NCBI GenBank assembly: GCA_017607445.1
Contig: JAEVHH010000006.1
Coordinates: 2,480,001-2,544,000, forward strand
Length of the DNA: 64,000 nt
Source: Histoplasma ohiense
Lineage: Eukaryota; Ascomycota; Eurotiomycetes; Onygenales; Ajellomycetaceae
Reading direction: 5' to 3'
The position numbers and the translations under genes were made by a program. Below are positions 24,088-35,600 of this stretch, piece after piece. Below the pieces are notes generated by a model. The model searched no databases. It saw only the letters and a list, made by a program, of their open reading frames with translations, and was not told the origin of the DNA. Positions within the stretch are counted from its first letter, which is position 1; the number at the start of each line of letters is the position of its first letter.

Positions 24088-24620
24088 TGTAACGGGCGTA
24101 CTTCGATTAACGATCTAGCACTATCCTAATACAGATTACGAATTGATTAAGGAAAGAAAGAGAAAAGAAATCAGAAGAAAAGGTCGTACAAAGAGGGTTC
24201 TTATAGAGGAAAGTTCAGGGCGGAAGAATATCAGAAGCTGCTCCACAGTGAAGCATGGAGCAGAAGAACATTAAGAGGTATGTGTAAGAATTGTTAGAAG
24301 TTACACAAGTGTGGAATGTGGGGTGGGGAAATCATTGAGAGCTACATGGAAGAATTGTTAGAGACTACACAAGTGTGGAACACAGAGTGGGGGAACATAA
24401 GAAGCTACATGAAAGAATTGTTAGAGACTACACAAGCATGGAGCACAGAGTGAAAGAATGTTAAGAGCTATGCAGAAGAATCATTAGAAACTACATGAGT
24501 GCAGAGCACAGAGCAGAAGAACATTGAGAGTTATGTGAGATCACAACAGTCAGAAACAAGTGAATGCAGGAGAGAAGTTGATTGTGTAAGTTAATTACTA
24601 ACAGATGCTAATCTGTCACA
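24088..24620 (-). repeat. Gyp1-D 3' LTR
   Basis: Plus strand TGTAACGGGCGTAC...AATCTGTCACA. The outer 150 bp keep many CpGs (CGGGCG, TTCGATTAACG, ATTACG, GGTCG), whereas the inner end has none. The minus-strand polypurine tract TAGAGGGGGATAA abuts it. Confidence 0.94.
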
Positions 24621-27600
24621 TTATCCCCCTCTATCAGAGTGAGTGAGGACTCATAGATGTTGAGGGCGGCGGTGTCCTCCAAGGCAGACACAGGTTCCCA
24701 GATCAGACAATCATATTCTACCCATTTGATGAGGTATTCACAGTGGTGGTGGTTGGTTCTATTGTCAAGGATTGCTTCAATTTCCCACTCGAGTTCATTG
24801 TCTTCTTCTACAATGATGGGTGGCTGTCAATTGAAGGTTCTCTGTGAGGGGAATGGATCCTCAGCCGCGGGTCGGAGCAGGTTTGTATGAAAGACATTGT
24901 GGATGTCAGATGAGATGTTGAGTTGATAATCATGTGTGTCTAGCACTTCCTTCACTGTATACTTGATGTGATGATAATCTAGTATACACAAGAGATGGTC
25001 TGTTCTTATGTTCTTGAGATTCAGTCAGACTTTGTCTTCTATATGATATCAGATTGCAGGACTTCTTCTGATGTTCATTTGATTCTTATAATCTTGCTGA
25101 GTGCTGATCATTGAAGCTTCTGTTTATTCACAGACTTTCTTCAGCTTGTTCATGATGTTCTCTGCCATCTGTATGAGGCTGCAGGTGTGTGCAGTTTCTC
25201 AGGGAGTCTCAGAGAAGTCCAGAACCTCTAAGTTGTATTTATATAGAAGGAAAAATGAGCTTACATCTGTTGTAGTGGAATCTTGATCATTAATCACAAT
25301 CTCAGCATGTGGCAGCAGATTGCTCTAGTTGTCTTGTATGTAATTGCAGAACTTACAGAGGATGTTCTTTACTGTTTGTATCATTCTCTCAGTAGCTCCA
25401 TCAGTCTCTGAATGATACACTGTTGATAACTTTCATTTGATTCTTAATAATTGGCATACACAGGCTCAGAGTGTGCTGATGAATTGACTGTCTCTATCTG
25501 ACACAATAGATGAAGGCAGATCATGCATACAATAGAACAGGCTTCTGACAAAGACATCTGCAACTACTTCAGCATCCATTTTATCACAGAGCTGTAGTAT
25601 TACACCCTTGCTGAGTCAGTTGACAATGACTAGAATGTTTGTAGAACCTCCACTTTCAGGTAAGGAAACTGCAAAATCAATAGCTATATTGTGTCAAGTT
25701 CAGTCAGGGACAGGTAGAGGCTTCAGCATCCCTTTTCAGCATTCATACCATGCTGTCACTGAGCCACAGCAATCACAGTTGCATACAAACTGGCATATGT
25801 CTTTCAACATATCTGGCCAGTAGAATTCTTGGGCAACAATGTTGTACATGATTTTGCATTCTGAGTGTCTGATCATTGATGAGTCATGAATTTCTTGCAT
25901 GATCTGTATTTGTAGAGGTTCTGAATCAGGGACTCATTGTCTATTTCAAAAGTGTAAGCAGTTGTCATCATTGATTGAACATGCTGAGATATCTGTTCTT
26001 GGATATACATCTGTAGGGAATTGAGATGCTTTACTTTATATGACTTTGATGACTTGCTGTCAGAATTCATCTGCTTCTGCTGCTAGTCTTCATTGTTCTT
26101 TGAGTGAGAGTTCTTGAGCTTGAAACTGATTGATATGTATGCAGGGTTCATCTGATTGTGTAGAACTTTCTATGATTGTGGGGTTGATTAATCAATGCTC
26201 TTGGTGTTTCCATCTGTCATCTAGATCATCAGATGATATATCTTATTCTTGACAGAACAGAGCATCTACAAGAGTGTTCTCTACTTCAGATCAATAATGA
26301 ATTGTGAATGAAAAACAGCTAAGAAATAATAATCAATGCATATGTCTTTTGATAAGCTTACAAATGATTGTGAAGTATTCTAAGTTCTTATGATTGATAA
26401 CAATCTCAAACTTCTCAACACTCATAAGTTTGGACTCTCATTCTTCAAGACATTGTATGATTGCTAGAAGCTCCTTGTTGTAGATCTCATAGTTGCATTC
26501 AGCAGATGACATCTTTTTTGAGATGAAGACACAGAGTTGTAGAACATCTTCATTATCATATTGCATTAGTGCCCCATCTACTACATAATCTGAGATATCT
26601 GTTTTGAGAATTGTATGCTTATCTGAATCAAATGATTGCAGCATTGAGGCACTTGTGAATATATGCTTCAGCTTTTTGAATGCTGCATCCACTTCATCAG
26701 TCCATTGAAATACAGCATCTTTCCAGGTCAGGTCCATCAGTGGTTGTACAATATCAGAGAAATCTTTGATGAACCTTCAGTAGAAGTTGGCAAATTCTAG
26801 AAAGCTTCTAGTCTCTTTTACTGAGACTGATGCCTCTCAGTTGAGGATTGCTTCCACCTTCTTAGAATTCATGTGTACACCTTTTTCAGCTTCAATGATG
26901 AATTCTAGATAGATTGTAGACTTGATCTCAAAGTTGCATTTGTCAATGTCCACTTGCAGTCCAGCTTTACATAGACAGTCAAGCACTTGTTGTATGTGCT
27001 TGCAGTGCTCAGTGAGTGGTTCATCAGTGAAGATCAGAATATCATTCATGTATGCTGAGGTGATCTTGTCAAGCAGATCTTATAGGGCTCAGTTAATGTA
27101 TTTCTGAAATGTGCTCAGAGTGTTCACTAATCCAAAGGGGGTCACTGTCCATTTGTATAATCTGTAACATATATGAAAAGTGATTAGCCATTCATCACCT
27201 TCATTAATCCTTATCTTATAGAAGGCTGCAGAGATGTCAAGCTTTGTAAATCATTTTGCTTTTTCTATTTGTTTGAGTGTTTCATTGATGAGTGAGAGAG
27301 AGTATCAGTCCTTCTATGTAATCTTGTTGAGTTCTCAATAGTCAACACAGAATCATAAGCCTTCTTCTGATTTCTTCACAAACAGTACAGATGCTGCAGT
27401 GGGTGAGTTGCTAACACAAATGAAGTCTTTGTTCAGTAATTCATTGAGCATTTTTTGTAGAATGAGGAGCTCATCATGTGATATGCTGTAGAGAGGATCT
27501 CAGAGTGATTGCAGGTTCTTACTGTCTTTCTTGATGAGCTCAATCATATGATCTATACCAGGTTCTTGATGAGGGGGAAGCTTTTCAGCTTCTTTCTCAT

Positions 27601-28239
27601 CGAACACATCTGCGAAGTCTTCATACAATTCAGATAGTTTCTTGTGTGATTTCTTGAGATCTTTGAGTTCTAACTTTTCTAATGCTTTTTTGATATCTGC
27701 CATGCTAGCAGCAAACACTTGGATGTTCTTCTTCTCATGTGCTTGATGAGTTAGTAGTTTGTACATTTCTGCTGATATCTGAGTGAGATCAGTGGTTCTA
27801 TTGACATCCTTCTTGTAAACACAGTCACCTTCTGGGAAAATAAGACAGTGGTTGCATGTATTCAACAAGGTTCCAAATTCTGTGAGTCATGATAGGCTGA
27901 GTATTAGATTGTATTCAAAGTCTTGTATTTTGTATGTGTATACATTCTTTTTCTTGTGTCCTTCTACATCAACATTAAATCTTACCATGTTGTAGAAGGC
28001 TGATCCTCTGAGGCCATCAAATTCACTGAGCTTACACAGCTTGGAAAAGAGGATATGCTGGAGCTTATACTTCTCAACCAGCTGAGTGTCTATAAGAGTG
28101 TAATGAAGGAAACCACTGTCTATCATTGCTTGTATGTTGACTAGACTATTTACAATGACAGAGATCATGATTGTGTTCACTTGTATTTTCTGCTTGAATC
28201 TTCAGCTAGCTTTCTGCTCCTTGAGCTCTCATTCATGTT
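24621..28239 (-). pseudogene. Gyp1-D pol with chromodomain
   Basis: Reading leftward: protease (27887-28180, Asp-Ser-Gly retained); linker (27500-27868); RT with the box changed to Tyr-Met-Asn-Asp (27036-27050, MNDILIF); RNase H (26438-26737); integrase HHCC and core (25090-26070); and a C-terminal chromodomain about 24650-24840. The upstream exit from gag is in a different frame (-1). Fewer stops than other copies but still not open. Confidence 0.9.
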
Positions 28240-29253
28240 TTAGAGTGAGAGCTCATCTTTTCCCTGTTCTTGTCTATCCACAGACAATGCAGTGTTTACA
28301 CATGTGGGGGGTTTACTCAGAGTGATTGCATTCAAACATTGGTTCATGAAGTGCTCTGGCTTGTTGCAGTGTATGCAGACTTCTCTGATGATTCAGTCAG
28401 CAGTGTCCTTCTCTGAGATGTTGGGGACTCTCAGATGACTTGTGTTTATGTGTGGGACTCAGTTCATTGATTCTGGTTCAGAGGCAGAGGGTGCTGCAGA
28501 GTGGTTTGAGATGTATGTGTTTGTTTGATGAAATCCTCTGCAATTTTGAAATGCATGGAACTGAGACAGGTTGTTGTTCAACAGGTGAAAATCAGCACAG
28601 AATTCACTGTATATTGAGGGCTTCAGACACTCTACACTTCAATTATGCAACTGAAAGTTCAAATTCTTGAACAGTATGTTGATCTTGATAGTGTTGTCCC
28701 AGTCTTGCCCACCTGCTTCTAGGAGTTTGCAGTTGAATTCAGAAAGATAAGTTGTCAATGTGATGTTCATCTGATGAGTCTGATTAAGCCAGTCTAATAC
28801 CTTGGCTTGAAGTGTAGAATTGAGAAAGAGGGAGTTGAGTTGTTGGAAGACTAGCTCTGATGTACACTGATGATTCTGATAATGACTCATTCAGAGTTGG
28901 AATTTTGCTAATGCATCACCATCCAACCTGCTATGGATATACCACACTTGGTTGGATAGTGAGTCTATTGCTTGTCTGTCAATGTTCAATTTGATGTTCA
29001 CTTTTGACTTTCACATGAGATAGAGTGCTAGATCTCCTTTGTATTTGTTGAGGATTGAGAGCTTCTCTCTTGAGAGCTTTTTGTGAGATGCAGGTGTAGG
29101 AGGAACAGTGAACACAGAAGTGCTCATTTCAGCAAATCATCATTGCAATTCAGCCATCTGTAGTGTCTGTTGCTGGAGGATGCTTCATAGATCTAAGTTG
29201 TCATCCGCCACATTCAGATGCAGTGGATGTTCATAGAATTGCTTGTAGTTTAT
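28240..29253 (-). pseudogene. Gyp1-D gag, start codon lost
   Basis: Gag homologous to that of A. The codon at 29251-29253 that is ATG in A, C, G and J is ATA here, from one C-to-T change on the plus strand. The capsid segment 28639-28890 is open (SHYQNHQCTSELVFQQLN). The zinc knuckle lies near 28340-28385. Ends TAA at 28240-28242. Confidence 0.85.
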
Positions 29254-29661
29254 TTCAATATCTAAGAACATATAATAATAATAAAAAAAAAGAAAAGAAA
29301 TACTTGTAGGCACTCAATCCTCTCACAGACACTATTCACAGTGTTGCAGCACTAAGCTTGATCAAGCTTCTTTGTGAATGCTATTTGCAGTGTTATGGTT
29401 CATAGACACTCAGGCCTTGTAGAACATGGTTGATTGTGTTTCAGATGCTTAGGCATGACAGCCTATATAACTAACAATAAGAACACTCAGGCCCATGAGG
29501 GATCTCTTGTAATGACTAGGCACTCGGGTCTGTAAACAACGCACTCGGGCATAAGAACTGGTAACAACACACTCAGGTGTAAGAATTGGTAACAACACAC
29601 TCAGGTGTAAGAACTAATAACAAAGCACTTGAGCCTTAAACACAGAAGAATCAATTTGTAA
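29254..29661 (-). other. Gyp1-D leader with 28-bp repeats
   Basis: Between 29518 and 29640 are three to four clear 28-bp units (CACTCAGGTGTAAGAATTGG...). Two adjacent units are nearly identical, suggesting recent slippage. The rest is unstructured leader. There is no gene. Confidence 0.8.
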
Positions 29662-30194
29662 TGTAACAGATGTACTTTGATTAACAATCTAGCACTATTC
29701 TAATACAGATTATGAATTGATTAAGGAAAGAAAGAGAAAAGAAATCAGAAGAAAAGATCATACAAAGAGGGTTCTTATAGAGGAAAGTTCAGAGTGGAAG
29801 AATATCAGAAGCCACTCCACAGTGAAGTGTGGAGCAGAAGAACATTAAGAGGTACATGTAAGAATTGTTAGAAGTTACATGAGTGTGGAATGTGGAGTGG
29901 GGGAATCATTGAGAGCTATGCAGAAGAATTGTTAGAGACTATGCAAGTGTGGAACACAGAATGAGGGAACATAAGAAGCTACACAGAAGAATCATTAGAG
30001 ACTACACAAGTGTGGAGCACAGAGCAGAAGAATGTTAAGAGCTACACAGAAGAATTGTTAGAAACTATATGAGTGCAAAGCATGGAGTGGAAGAACATTG
30101 AGGGTTACGCGAGGTCACAACGGCCAGGAACGAGCGGGTGCAGGAGGGGAGTTGGTTGCGTAAGTTAATTACTAACGGGTGCTAACCCGTCACA
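29662..30194 (-). repeat. Gyp1-D 5' LTR
   Basis: 533 bp. Here the right, outer end keeps CpGs (GTTACGCGAGG, CAACGGCC, GAACGAGCGGG, TTGCGTAAG, AACGGG, CCCGTCACA) and the inner end is depleted, the mirror image of the partner LTR. Confidence 0.94.
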
Positions 30195-30938
30195 GTTCTG
30201 CAATTACACACAAAACAACTGAAGCAATCTGCTGTCATATACTGAGATTGCAATTAACAGTTGAGATTTCATCACAACAGATGTAAACTCATTCTTCTTT
30301 TTATATGAATACAATTTAGAGATTCTGAACTTCTCTGAGACTTTCTGAGAAACTGTGTACACTCACAGCCTTATACAGACAGTAGAGAATATTGTGAGTA
30401 AGTTGAAGAAAGTCTGTGAATGAGCAGAAGCTTCAATGATCAGCACTCAGTAAGATTATGAGAATCAAATGAACATCAGAAGAAGTTCTACAACTCAATA
30501 TCATATAGAAGACAAAGTCTGACTGAATCTCAAGAACATAAGAACAGACTGTCTCTTATATACACTAAATTATCATCACATCAAATATATAGTGAAGAAA
30601 GTGCTAGACACACATGATTATTGACTTGACACTTTGTCTGACATTCATGATATCTTTCATATAAACCTGCTTCAACCCACAGCTGAGGATCCATTCCCCT
30701 CACAGAGAATCTTCAATTGGCAGCCACTCATTATTATAGAAGAAGACAATGAACTTGAGTGGGAAATTGAAGCAATTCTTGATGATAGAATCAACCACTG
30801 CTGCTGTGAATATCTCATCAAATGAATAGAATATAATCATCTGATCTGGGAATCTGTGTCTGTCTTGAAGAACATCATCATCCTTGACATCTATGAGTCC
30901 TCACTCATCTCAATAGAGAGGGATAATGTGACAGATTA
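30195..30938 (+). pseudogene. Gyp1-C pol, integrase C-terminus and chromodomain
   Basis: Resumes the integrase frame after D. An open stretch at 30634-30825 encodes HDIFHINLLQP and the chromodomain start (LEWEIEAILDDRIN...CEYLIKWIEYNHLIWE continuing across a TGA). The frame ends at a TAG 12 bp inside the 3' LTR, after RDNVTD, so the polypurine tract is coding. Confidence 0.9.
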
Positions 30939-31459
30939 GCATCTGTTAGTAATTAACTTATGCAATCAACTTCTCTTCTGCATCTGCTTGTTTCTGACTG
31001 TTGTGATCTCATATAATCCTCAATGTTCTTCTGCTCTGTGCTTCATGCTCATGTAGTTTTTAATGATTCTTCTGTGTAGCTCTTAACATTCTTTCACTCT
31101 GTACTCTGTGTTTGTATAGTCTCTAACAATTCTTCTGTGTAGCTTCTAACATTCTTTCATTTCATGTTTTATACTCACACAGTCTCTAATGATTCTTCTG
31201 TATAGCTCTCAATGATTTCTTCATCTCACACTCTATGCTTGTATAGTTTCTAACAATTTTTATGCATATCTCTTAATATTCTTCTGCTTCACACTTCACT
31301 GTGGAGTGGCTTCTGATATTCTTTCATCTTGAACTTCTCTCTATAAGAACTCTCTTTGTATGACCTTTTCTTCTGATTTCTTTTCTCTTTCTTTTCTTAA
31401 TCAATTTGTAATCTGTATTAGAATAGTGCTAGATCATTAATTGAAGTACGTCTGTTACA
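30927..31459 (+). repeat. Gyp1-C 3' LTR
   Basis: 533 bp, TGTGACAG...TACGTCTGTTACA, preceded by polypurine tract AGAGAGGGATAA and followed by TSD ATATG. Confidence 0.94.
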
Positions 31460-31512
31460 ATATGTGATTTTTATAGTTCTTGAATTCTAATATATTTTTT
31501 CCTCAATAATAG
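31460..31512 (-). pseudogene. Gyp2-F gag, short middle segment
   Basis: 53 bp between two Gyp1 insertions. It matches copy H near 35893-35945 in reverse complement (TATTGAG-AAAAAATATATTAGAATT). It proves that C and the solo LTR entered the same gag about 50 bp apart. Confidence 0.88.
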
Positions 31513-32045
31513 TGTGACGGGTTAGCATCTGTTAGTAATTAACTTACGCAATCAACTCTCCTTCTGCACCCACTTGTTTCTGATTGCTGTGATCTTGTGT
31601 AACTCTTGATGTTCTTCTGCTCTGTGCTCTGCACTCATGTAGTTTCTAATGATTCTTCTGTGTAGCTCTTAACATTCTTCTGCTCTGTGCTCTGTGCTTG
31701 TGTAGTCTCTAATGATTCTTCTGTGTAGCTTCTAATGTTCTCCCACTCTGTGTTCTGCACTTGCATAGTCTCTAACAATTCTTCTGCATAGCCCTCAATG
31801 ATTCCCCTGCCCCACACTCTGTGCTTGTGTAGTCTCTAACAATTCTTACATGTACCTCTTAATGTTCTTCCACTCTGCACTTCACTGTGGAGTGGCTTCT
31901 GATATTCTTCTGCTCTGAACTTTCCTCTATAAGAACCCTCTTTGTATGACCTTTTCTTCTGATTTCTTTTCTCTTTCTTTTCTTAATCAATTCGTAATCT
32001 GTATTAGAATAGTGCTAGATTGTTAATCGAAGTATGCCTGTTACA
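31513..32045 (+). repeat. Gyp1 solo LTR in Gyp2-F
   Basis: 533 bp, TGTGACGGGTTAG...TATGCCTGTTACA, with TSD AATAG on both sides (31508-31512, 32046-32050) and no internal sequence. This is the product of LTR-LTR recombination. CpGs remain at its left end (GTGACGGG, TTACGCAA). Confidence 0.95.
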
Positions 32046-32340
32046 AATAGTTCTTAATCTCTAATCTCAGTGGTGTTTCATTATCATTGTCTGTATTGTT
32101 TGCAGATCAATTTTGCAGTGGTTCTGTGATGATATTCTGAATTAATTAAGACTCAATGAGAGTATCTTCATGAATCTGTGCTTTCAACTTGTTGAGCTGC
32201 TGTTGTACATGCAAAATAGCTAATTGCTGCTCTCATTCATGAATTTGATCATTCAACTGTTGCAAACACACATTGTGATCATTGGAGGTGGTAGAGGATT
32301 CAGATTGGTTTTCAAGAAATCTTGCATGTATCAAGATCAT
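32046..32340 (-). pseudogene. Gyp2-F gag, N-terminal segment
   Basis: Starts at an ATG at 32340 and reads leftward. It carries a Gln/Leu-rich coiled-coil-like N-terminus (homologous to EQQLAILYTQQQLNKLKVQI in H) and an acidic Asp/Thr patch. It is cut by the solo LTR. Confidence 0.82.
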
Positions 32341-32426
32341 CTTGCATGTTTTAACTAACATTGCATGTTTTATTGTAGATGTGTGTAACAACAGACCACT
32401 CAAATAAAGTTTAGAGTGATTAGAAT
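32341..32426 (-). other. Gyp2-F leader
   Basis: About 86 bp between LTR and gag. It includes the primer-binding position (minus strand ATTCTAATCACTCTAAAC) and is conserved in H at 35515-35600. No tRNA could be assigned by eye. Confidence 0.7.
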
Positions 32427-32697
32427 TGTAAGAGATGATTCTAGATATAATTATAAGAGTAGTATGAAGTACACATATAGAATGTTAAGAAGATAGCAAT
32501 CTCTATTATTCAAAGCTAATCACTGATCTTCTAATATCTACAGATATCAGCAAGTATTATATAGACAATCACCACACTCTACAGCTGTCTAAGATGCTGT
32601 GTGCTATGTTCATTCTTATTAGTTCTGGCATATTCTGTGTTCTTCTATCGCCACATAGCTATTTTCTAATATAGATATCTCCATTGCGTCTATTACA
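32427..32697 (-). repeat. Gyp2-F 5' LTR
   Basis: 271 bp, plus strand TGTAAGAGATG...GCGTCTATTACA. CpGs survive near its outer right end (TATCGCC, TTGCGTC). Followed by TSD ATAGC. Confidence 0.93.
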
Positions 32698-33777
32698 ATA
32701 GCTATTGATTTTGCAGTTTTCTTATTTGAAAGTGGAGGTTCTATGAACATTCTAGTCATTGTCAACTGACTCAGTAAGGATGTAATACTACAGCTCTGTG
32801 ACAAAATGAATGCTGAAGTAGTTGCAGATGTCTTCATTAGAAGCCTGTTCTATTATATACATGATCTGTCTTCATTCATTGTATCAAATAGAGACAGTCA
32901 ATTCATCAGCACACTCTCAGCCTGCATATGCCAATTATTAAGAATTGAATGAAAGTTATCAACAGTGTACCACTCAGAGACTGATGAAGCTACTGAGAGA
33001 ATGATATAAATGATAAAGAACATTCTCTATAAGTTCTGTAATTATATACAAGACAACTGAAGCAATCTGCTGCCACACACTGAGATTGTGATTAATGATT
33101 GAGATTTCATTATAACAGATGTAAGCTCATTCTTTTTTCTATATAGATACAACTTAGAGGTTCTGAACTTCTCTGAGACTCTCTGAGAAACTGTGTACAT
33201 CCACAGCTTCATACAGATGACAGAGAACATTGTGAGCAAGTTGAAAAAAATCTATGAATAAGCAGAAACTTCAATAATCAGCATTTAGTAAAATTATGAG
33301 AATCAAATGAATATCAGAAGAAGTTCTGCAACTCAATATTATGTAGAAGACAAAGTCTGACTGAATTTTAAGAATATAAAAACAGACTGCCTCTTGCATA
33401 TGCTAGATTATCATCACATCAAATATACAGTGAAGAAAGTGTTAGACATACATAATTATTGATTTGACATCTTATCTGACATTCATGATATCTTTCATAC
33501 AAATCTGTTTCAATCTGCAGTCAAGAATTCATTCTTCTCACAGAGAATCTTCAATTGACAGTCATCTATCATCATAGAAGAAGACAATGAACTCAAATGA
33601 GAAATTGAAGCAATTCTTGACAATAGAATCAACCACCACTGCTGCAAATATCTCATCAAATGAATAGAATATGATCATTCAATCTGAGAATCTGCATTCA
33701 TCTTAAAGGACACCACTGCTCTTGACATCTACAAGTCCTCACTCATTTCAGTAGAAGAGGATAATGTGATGGGTTAG
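32698..33777 (+). pseudogene. Gyp1-B pol, integrase core to chromodomain
   Basis: Continues the integrase frame interrupted at 5378 (IAIDFAVFLFESGGSMNILV). It runs through the integrase C-terminus to a chromodomain at about 33570-33700. The frame closes at a TAG 12 bp inside the LTR. Heavily decayed. Confidence 0.88.
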
Positions 33778-34298
33778 CATCTGTTAGTAATTAACTTATA
33801 CAATCAACTTCTCTTCTGCATTCACTTATATCTTATTATTATAATTTTGTGTAACTCTTGATGTTCTTCTGCTCTGTGCTCTGTACTTGTGTAGTTTCTA
33901 ATGATTCTTCTGTGTAGCTCTTAACATTTTTTCACTCTGTGCTCTGTGCTTGTGTAGTTTCTAATGATTCTTTCATGTAGCTTCTAATGTTCTTCTGCTC
34001 TGTGCTCTGTGCTCATGTAGTCTCTAACAATTCTTCTGTATAGCTCTCAATGATTCTCTCATCTTATGCTTCATACTTGTGTAGTTTCTAATGATTCTTC
34101 TGTATAGCTCTTAATGTTCTTTCACTCTGCACTTCACTGTGAAGCAGCTTCTGATATTCTTCCACTCTGAATTTCTCTCTATAAAAACCCTCTTCATACA
34201 ACCTTTTCTTCTGATTTCTTTTCTCTTTCTTTCCTTAATCAATTCGTAATCTGTAATTAGAATAGTATCAAATCATTAATCGAAGTACGCCCGTTATA
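33765..34298 (+). repeat. Gyp1-B 3' LTR
   Basis: 534 bp. It begins TGTGATGGG and ends CCCGTTATA, so the final CA is mutated to TA. Its 3' third carries a variant CTGTAATTAGAATAGTATCA, shared with the LTR at 49870 but not with most others. CpGs are kept at the outer end (ATTCG, ATCGAAGTACGCCCG). Confidence 0.92.
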
Positions 34299-34919
34299 TA
34301 TACTTCAGTTATACAACTGAAAGTTCAAATTCTCGAACAATATGTTGATTTTGATGACATCATCTCAGTCTTACTCATCTGCTTCTAGAAGCTTGTGATT
34401 GAATTCAGAAACATAAGTTGTCAATATAACATTTATCTGATAAGTCTGATTAAGTCAGTCTAATATCTTGATTTGAAGTGTAGAATTGAGAAAGAGAGAG
34501 TCAAGTTGTTGAAAGACTAGTTCTGATGTATGCTGATCATCTTAACAATGACTCATTCAGAGTTGAAATTTCACTAACATATCATCATTCAATCTGCTAT
34601 GAATATACCACACTTGATTGGATAGCAAGTCTATTGCTCATTCATTGATGTTCAATTTGATATTTATTTTTGACTTTCATACAAGATAAAGTGCTAGATC
34701 TTTCTTATATTTATTGAGGATTGAAAGCTTCTCTTTTGAGAACTTTTCATGAGATGTGAGTGTAGAAGAAACAGTGAATGTGAGAGTGCTCATCTCAGTA
34801 AATCATTGTTGCAATTCAGTCATCTGTAGCACTTGCTGCTGAAGAATACTTTATAGATCTAAGTTGTTGTCTGCTGTGTTCAGATGCAGCAGATATTCAT
34901 AGAATTGTTTGTAGTTCAT
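34299..34919 (-). pseudogene. Gyp1 copy G, gag N-terminal segment
   Basis: Minus-strand gag with ATG at 34919. It matches D from 28632 upward (TATACTTCAGTTATACAACT versus the D equivalent). Gyp1-B inserted at its left boundary. The remainder of G (pol, 3' LTR) should lie to the left, outside the window. Confidence 0.88.
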
Positions 34920-35243
34920 TTCAATATCTAAGAACATATAATAATAATAAAAAGAAAAAGAGATATTTGTAGATACTCAGTTCTTTCACAGACACTATTC
35001 ACAGTGTTGCAGTGCTAAGCTTATCAAGCTTCTTTGTGAATACTATTCACAGTGTTACAGTTTGTAGGCACTCAGATTTCTTTGTAGAACATGATTGATT
35101 GTGTCTTAGATGCTTAGACACAACAGTCTATATAACTAACAATAAAAGCACTCAGATTCACAAGAAATCTCTTGTAACAATTAGACACTCAGATCTGTAA
35201 ACAATGCACTTGAGTGTAAGAACTGATAATGAGACACTCAGAT
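34920..35243 (-). other. Gyp1-G leader, cut by Gyp2-H
   Basis: Leader of G with the same repeats as in A and D. It ends at 35243, where the Gyp2-H LTR begins (left flank CAGAT). The 5' LTR of G is not present on the other side of H/I/J in this window. Confidence 0.82.
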
Positions 35244-35514
35244 TGTAATAGATGCAACGGAGATATCTATAATAGAAAATAACTATATGGCGATAGAAGA
35301 ACACAGAACACATCAGAATTAATGAGAATGAATATAGCACACAGCATTATAGATGGCTGTAGAGTGTGGTGATCGTCTATATAATACTCACTGATATTTA
35401 TAGATATTAAGAGATCAGTGATTAGCTTTGAATAATAGAGATTGCTATCTTCTTAATATCCTCTGTGTATACTTCACACTACTCTTATAATTATATCTAC
35501 AACTATCTTTTACA
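35244..35514 (+). repeat. Gyp2-H 5' LTR
   Basis: 271 bp, reverse complement of the LTRs of copy F. CpGs are seen near its outer left end (GCAACGG, GGCGAT). Confidence 0.92.
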
Positions 35515-35600
35515 ATTCTAATCACTCTAAACTTTATTTGAGTGGTTCATTGTTATGCACACCTACAATAAAACATGCAATATTAGTTAAAACATGTAAG

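Larger units (their letters stand above)
24088..30194 (-). mobile_element. Gyp1 copy D, complete chromovirus
   Basis: 6107 bp with two LTRs of exactly 533 bp (24088-24620, 29662-30194) and TSD GTTCT. Lying inside C, which lies inside F and B, it is among the youngest insertions. It is also visibly the least decayed Gyp1 copy: several GG/CC sites kept here are changed in A, C, J and L. It is inserted in the integrase core of C, in inverted orientation. Confidence 0.95.
11802..31459 (+). mobile_element. Gyp1 copy C, complete, carrying Gyp3-P and Gyp1-D
   Basis: Two LTRs of exactly 533 bp (11802-12334, 30927-31459) flanked by TSD ATATG (11797-11801, 31460-31464). Net length after removing P and D is about 6.15 kb, matching D (6107 bp). 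Gag is interrupted at 12936 by P and pol at 24087 by D; both interruptions have perfect 5-bp duplications. C itself lies in the gag of Gyp2-F. Confidence 0.95.
5379..32697 (-). mobile_element. Gyp2 copy F, complete gypsy chromovirus carrying nested insertions
   Basis: Two 271-bp LTRs (5379-5649 and 32427-32697) bound it, with TSD ATAGC on both sides. Gag-pol is on the minus strand. After subtracting Gyp1-C (with its TSD) and the Gyp1 solo LTR, its own length is about 7.1 kb. Order from the right: 5' LTR, gag (split three ways), protease, RT, RNase H, integrase, chromodomain, an antisense ORF, 3' LTR. All frames are decayed. Confidence 0.93.
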
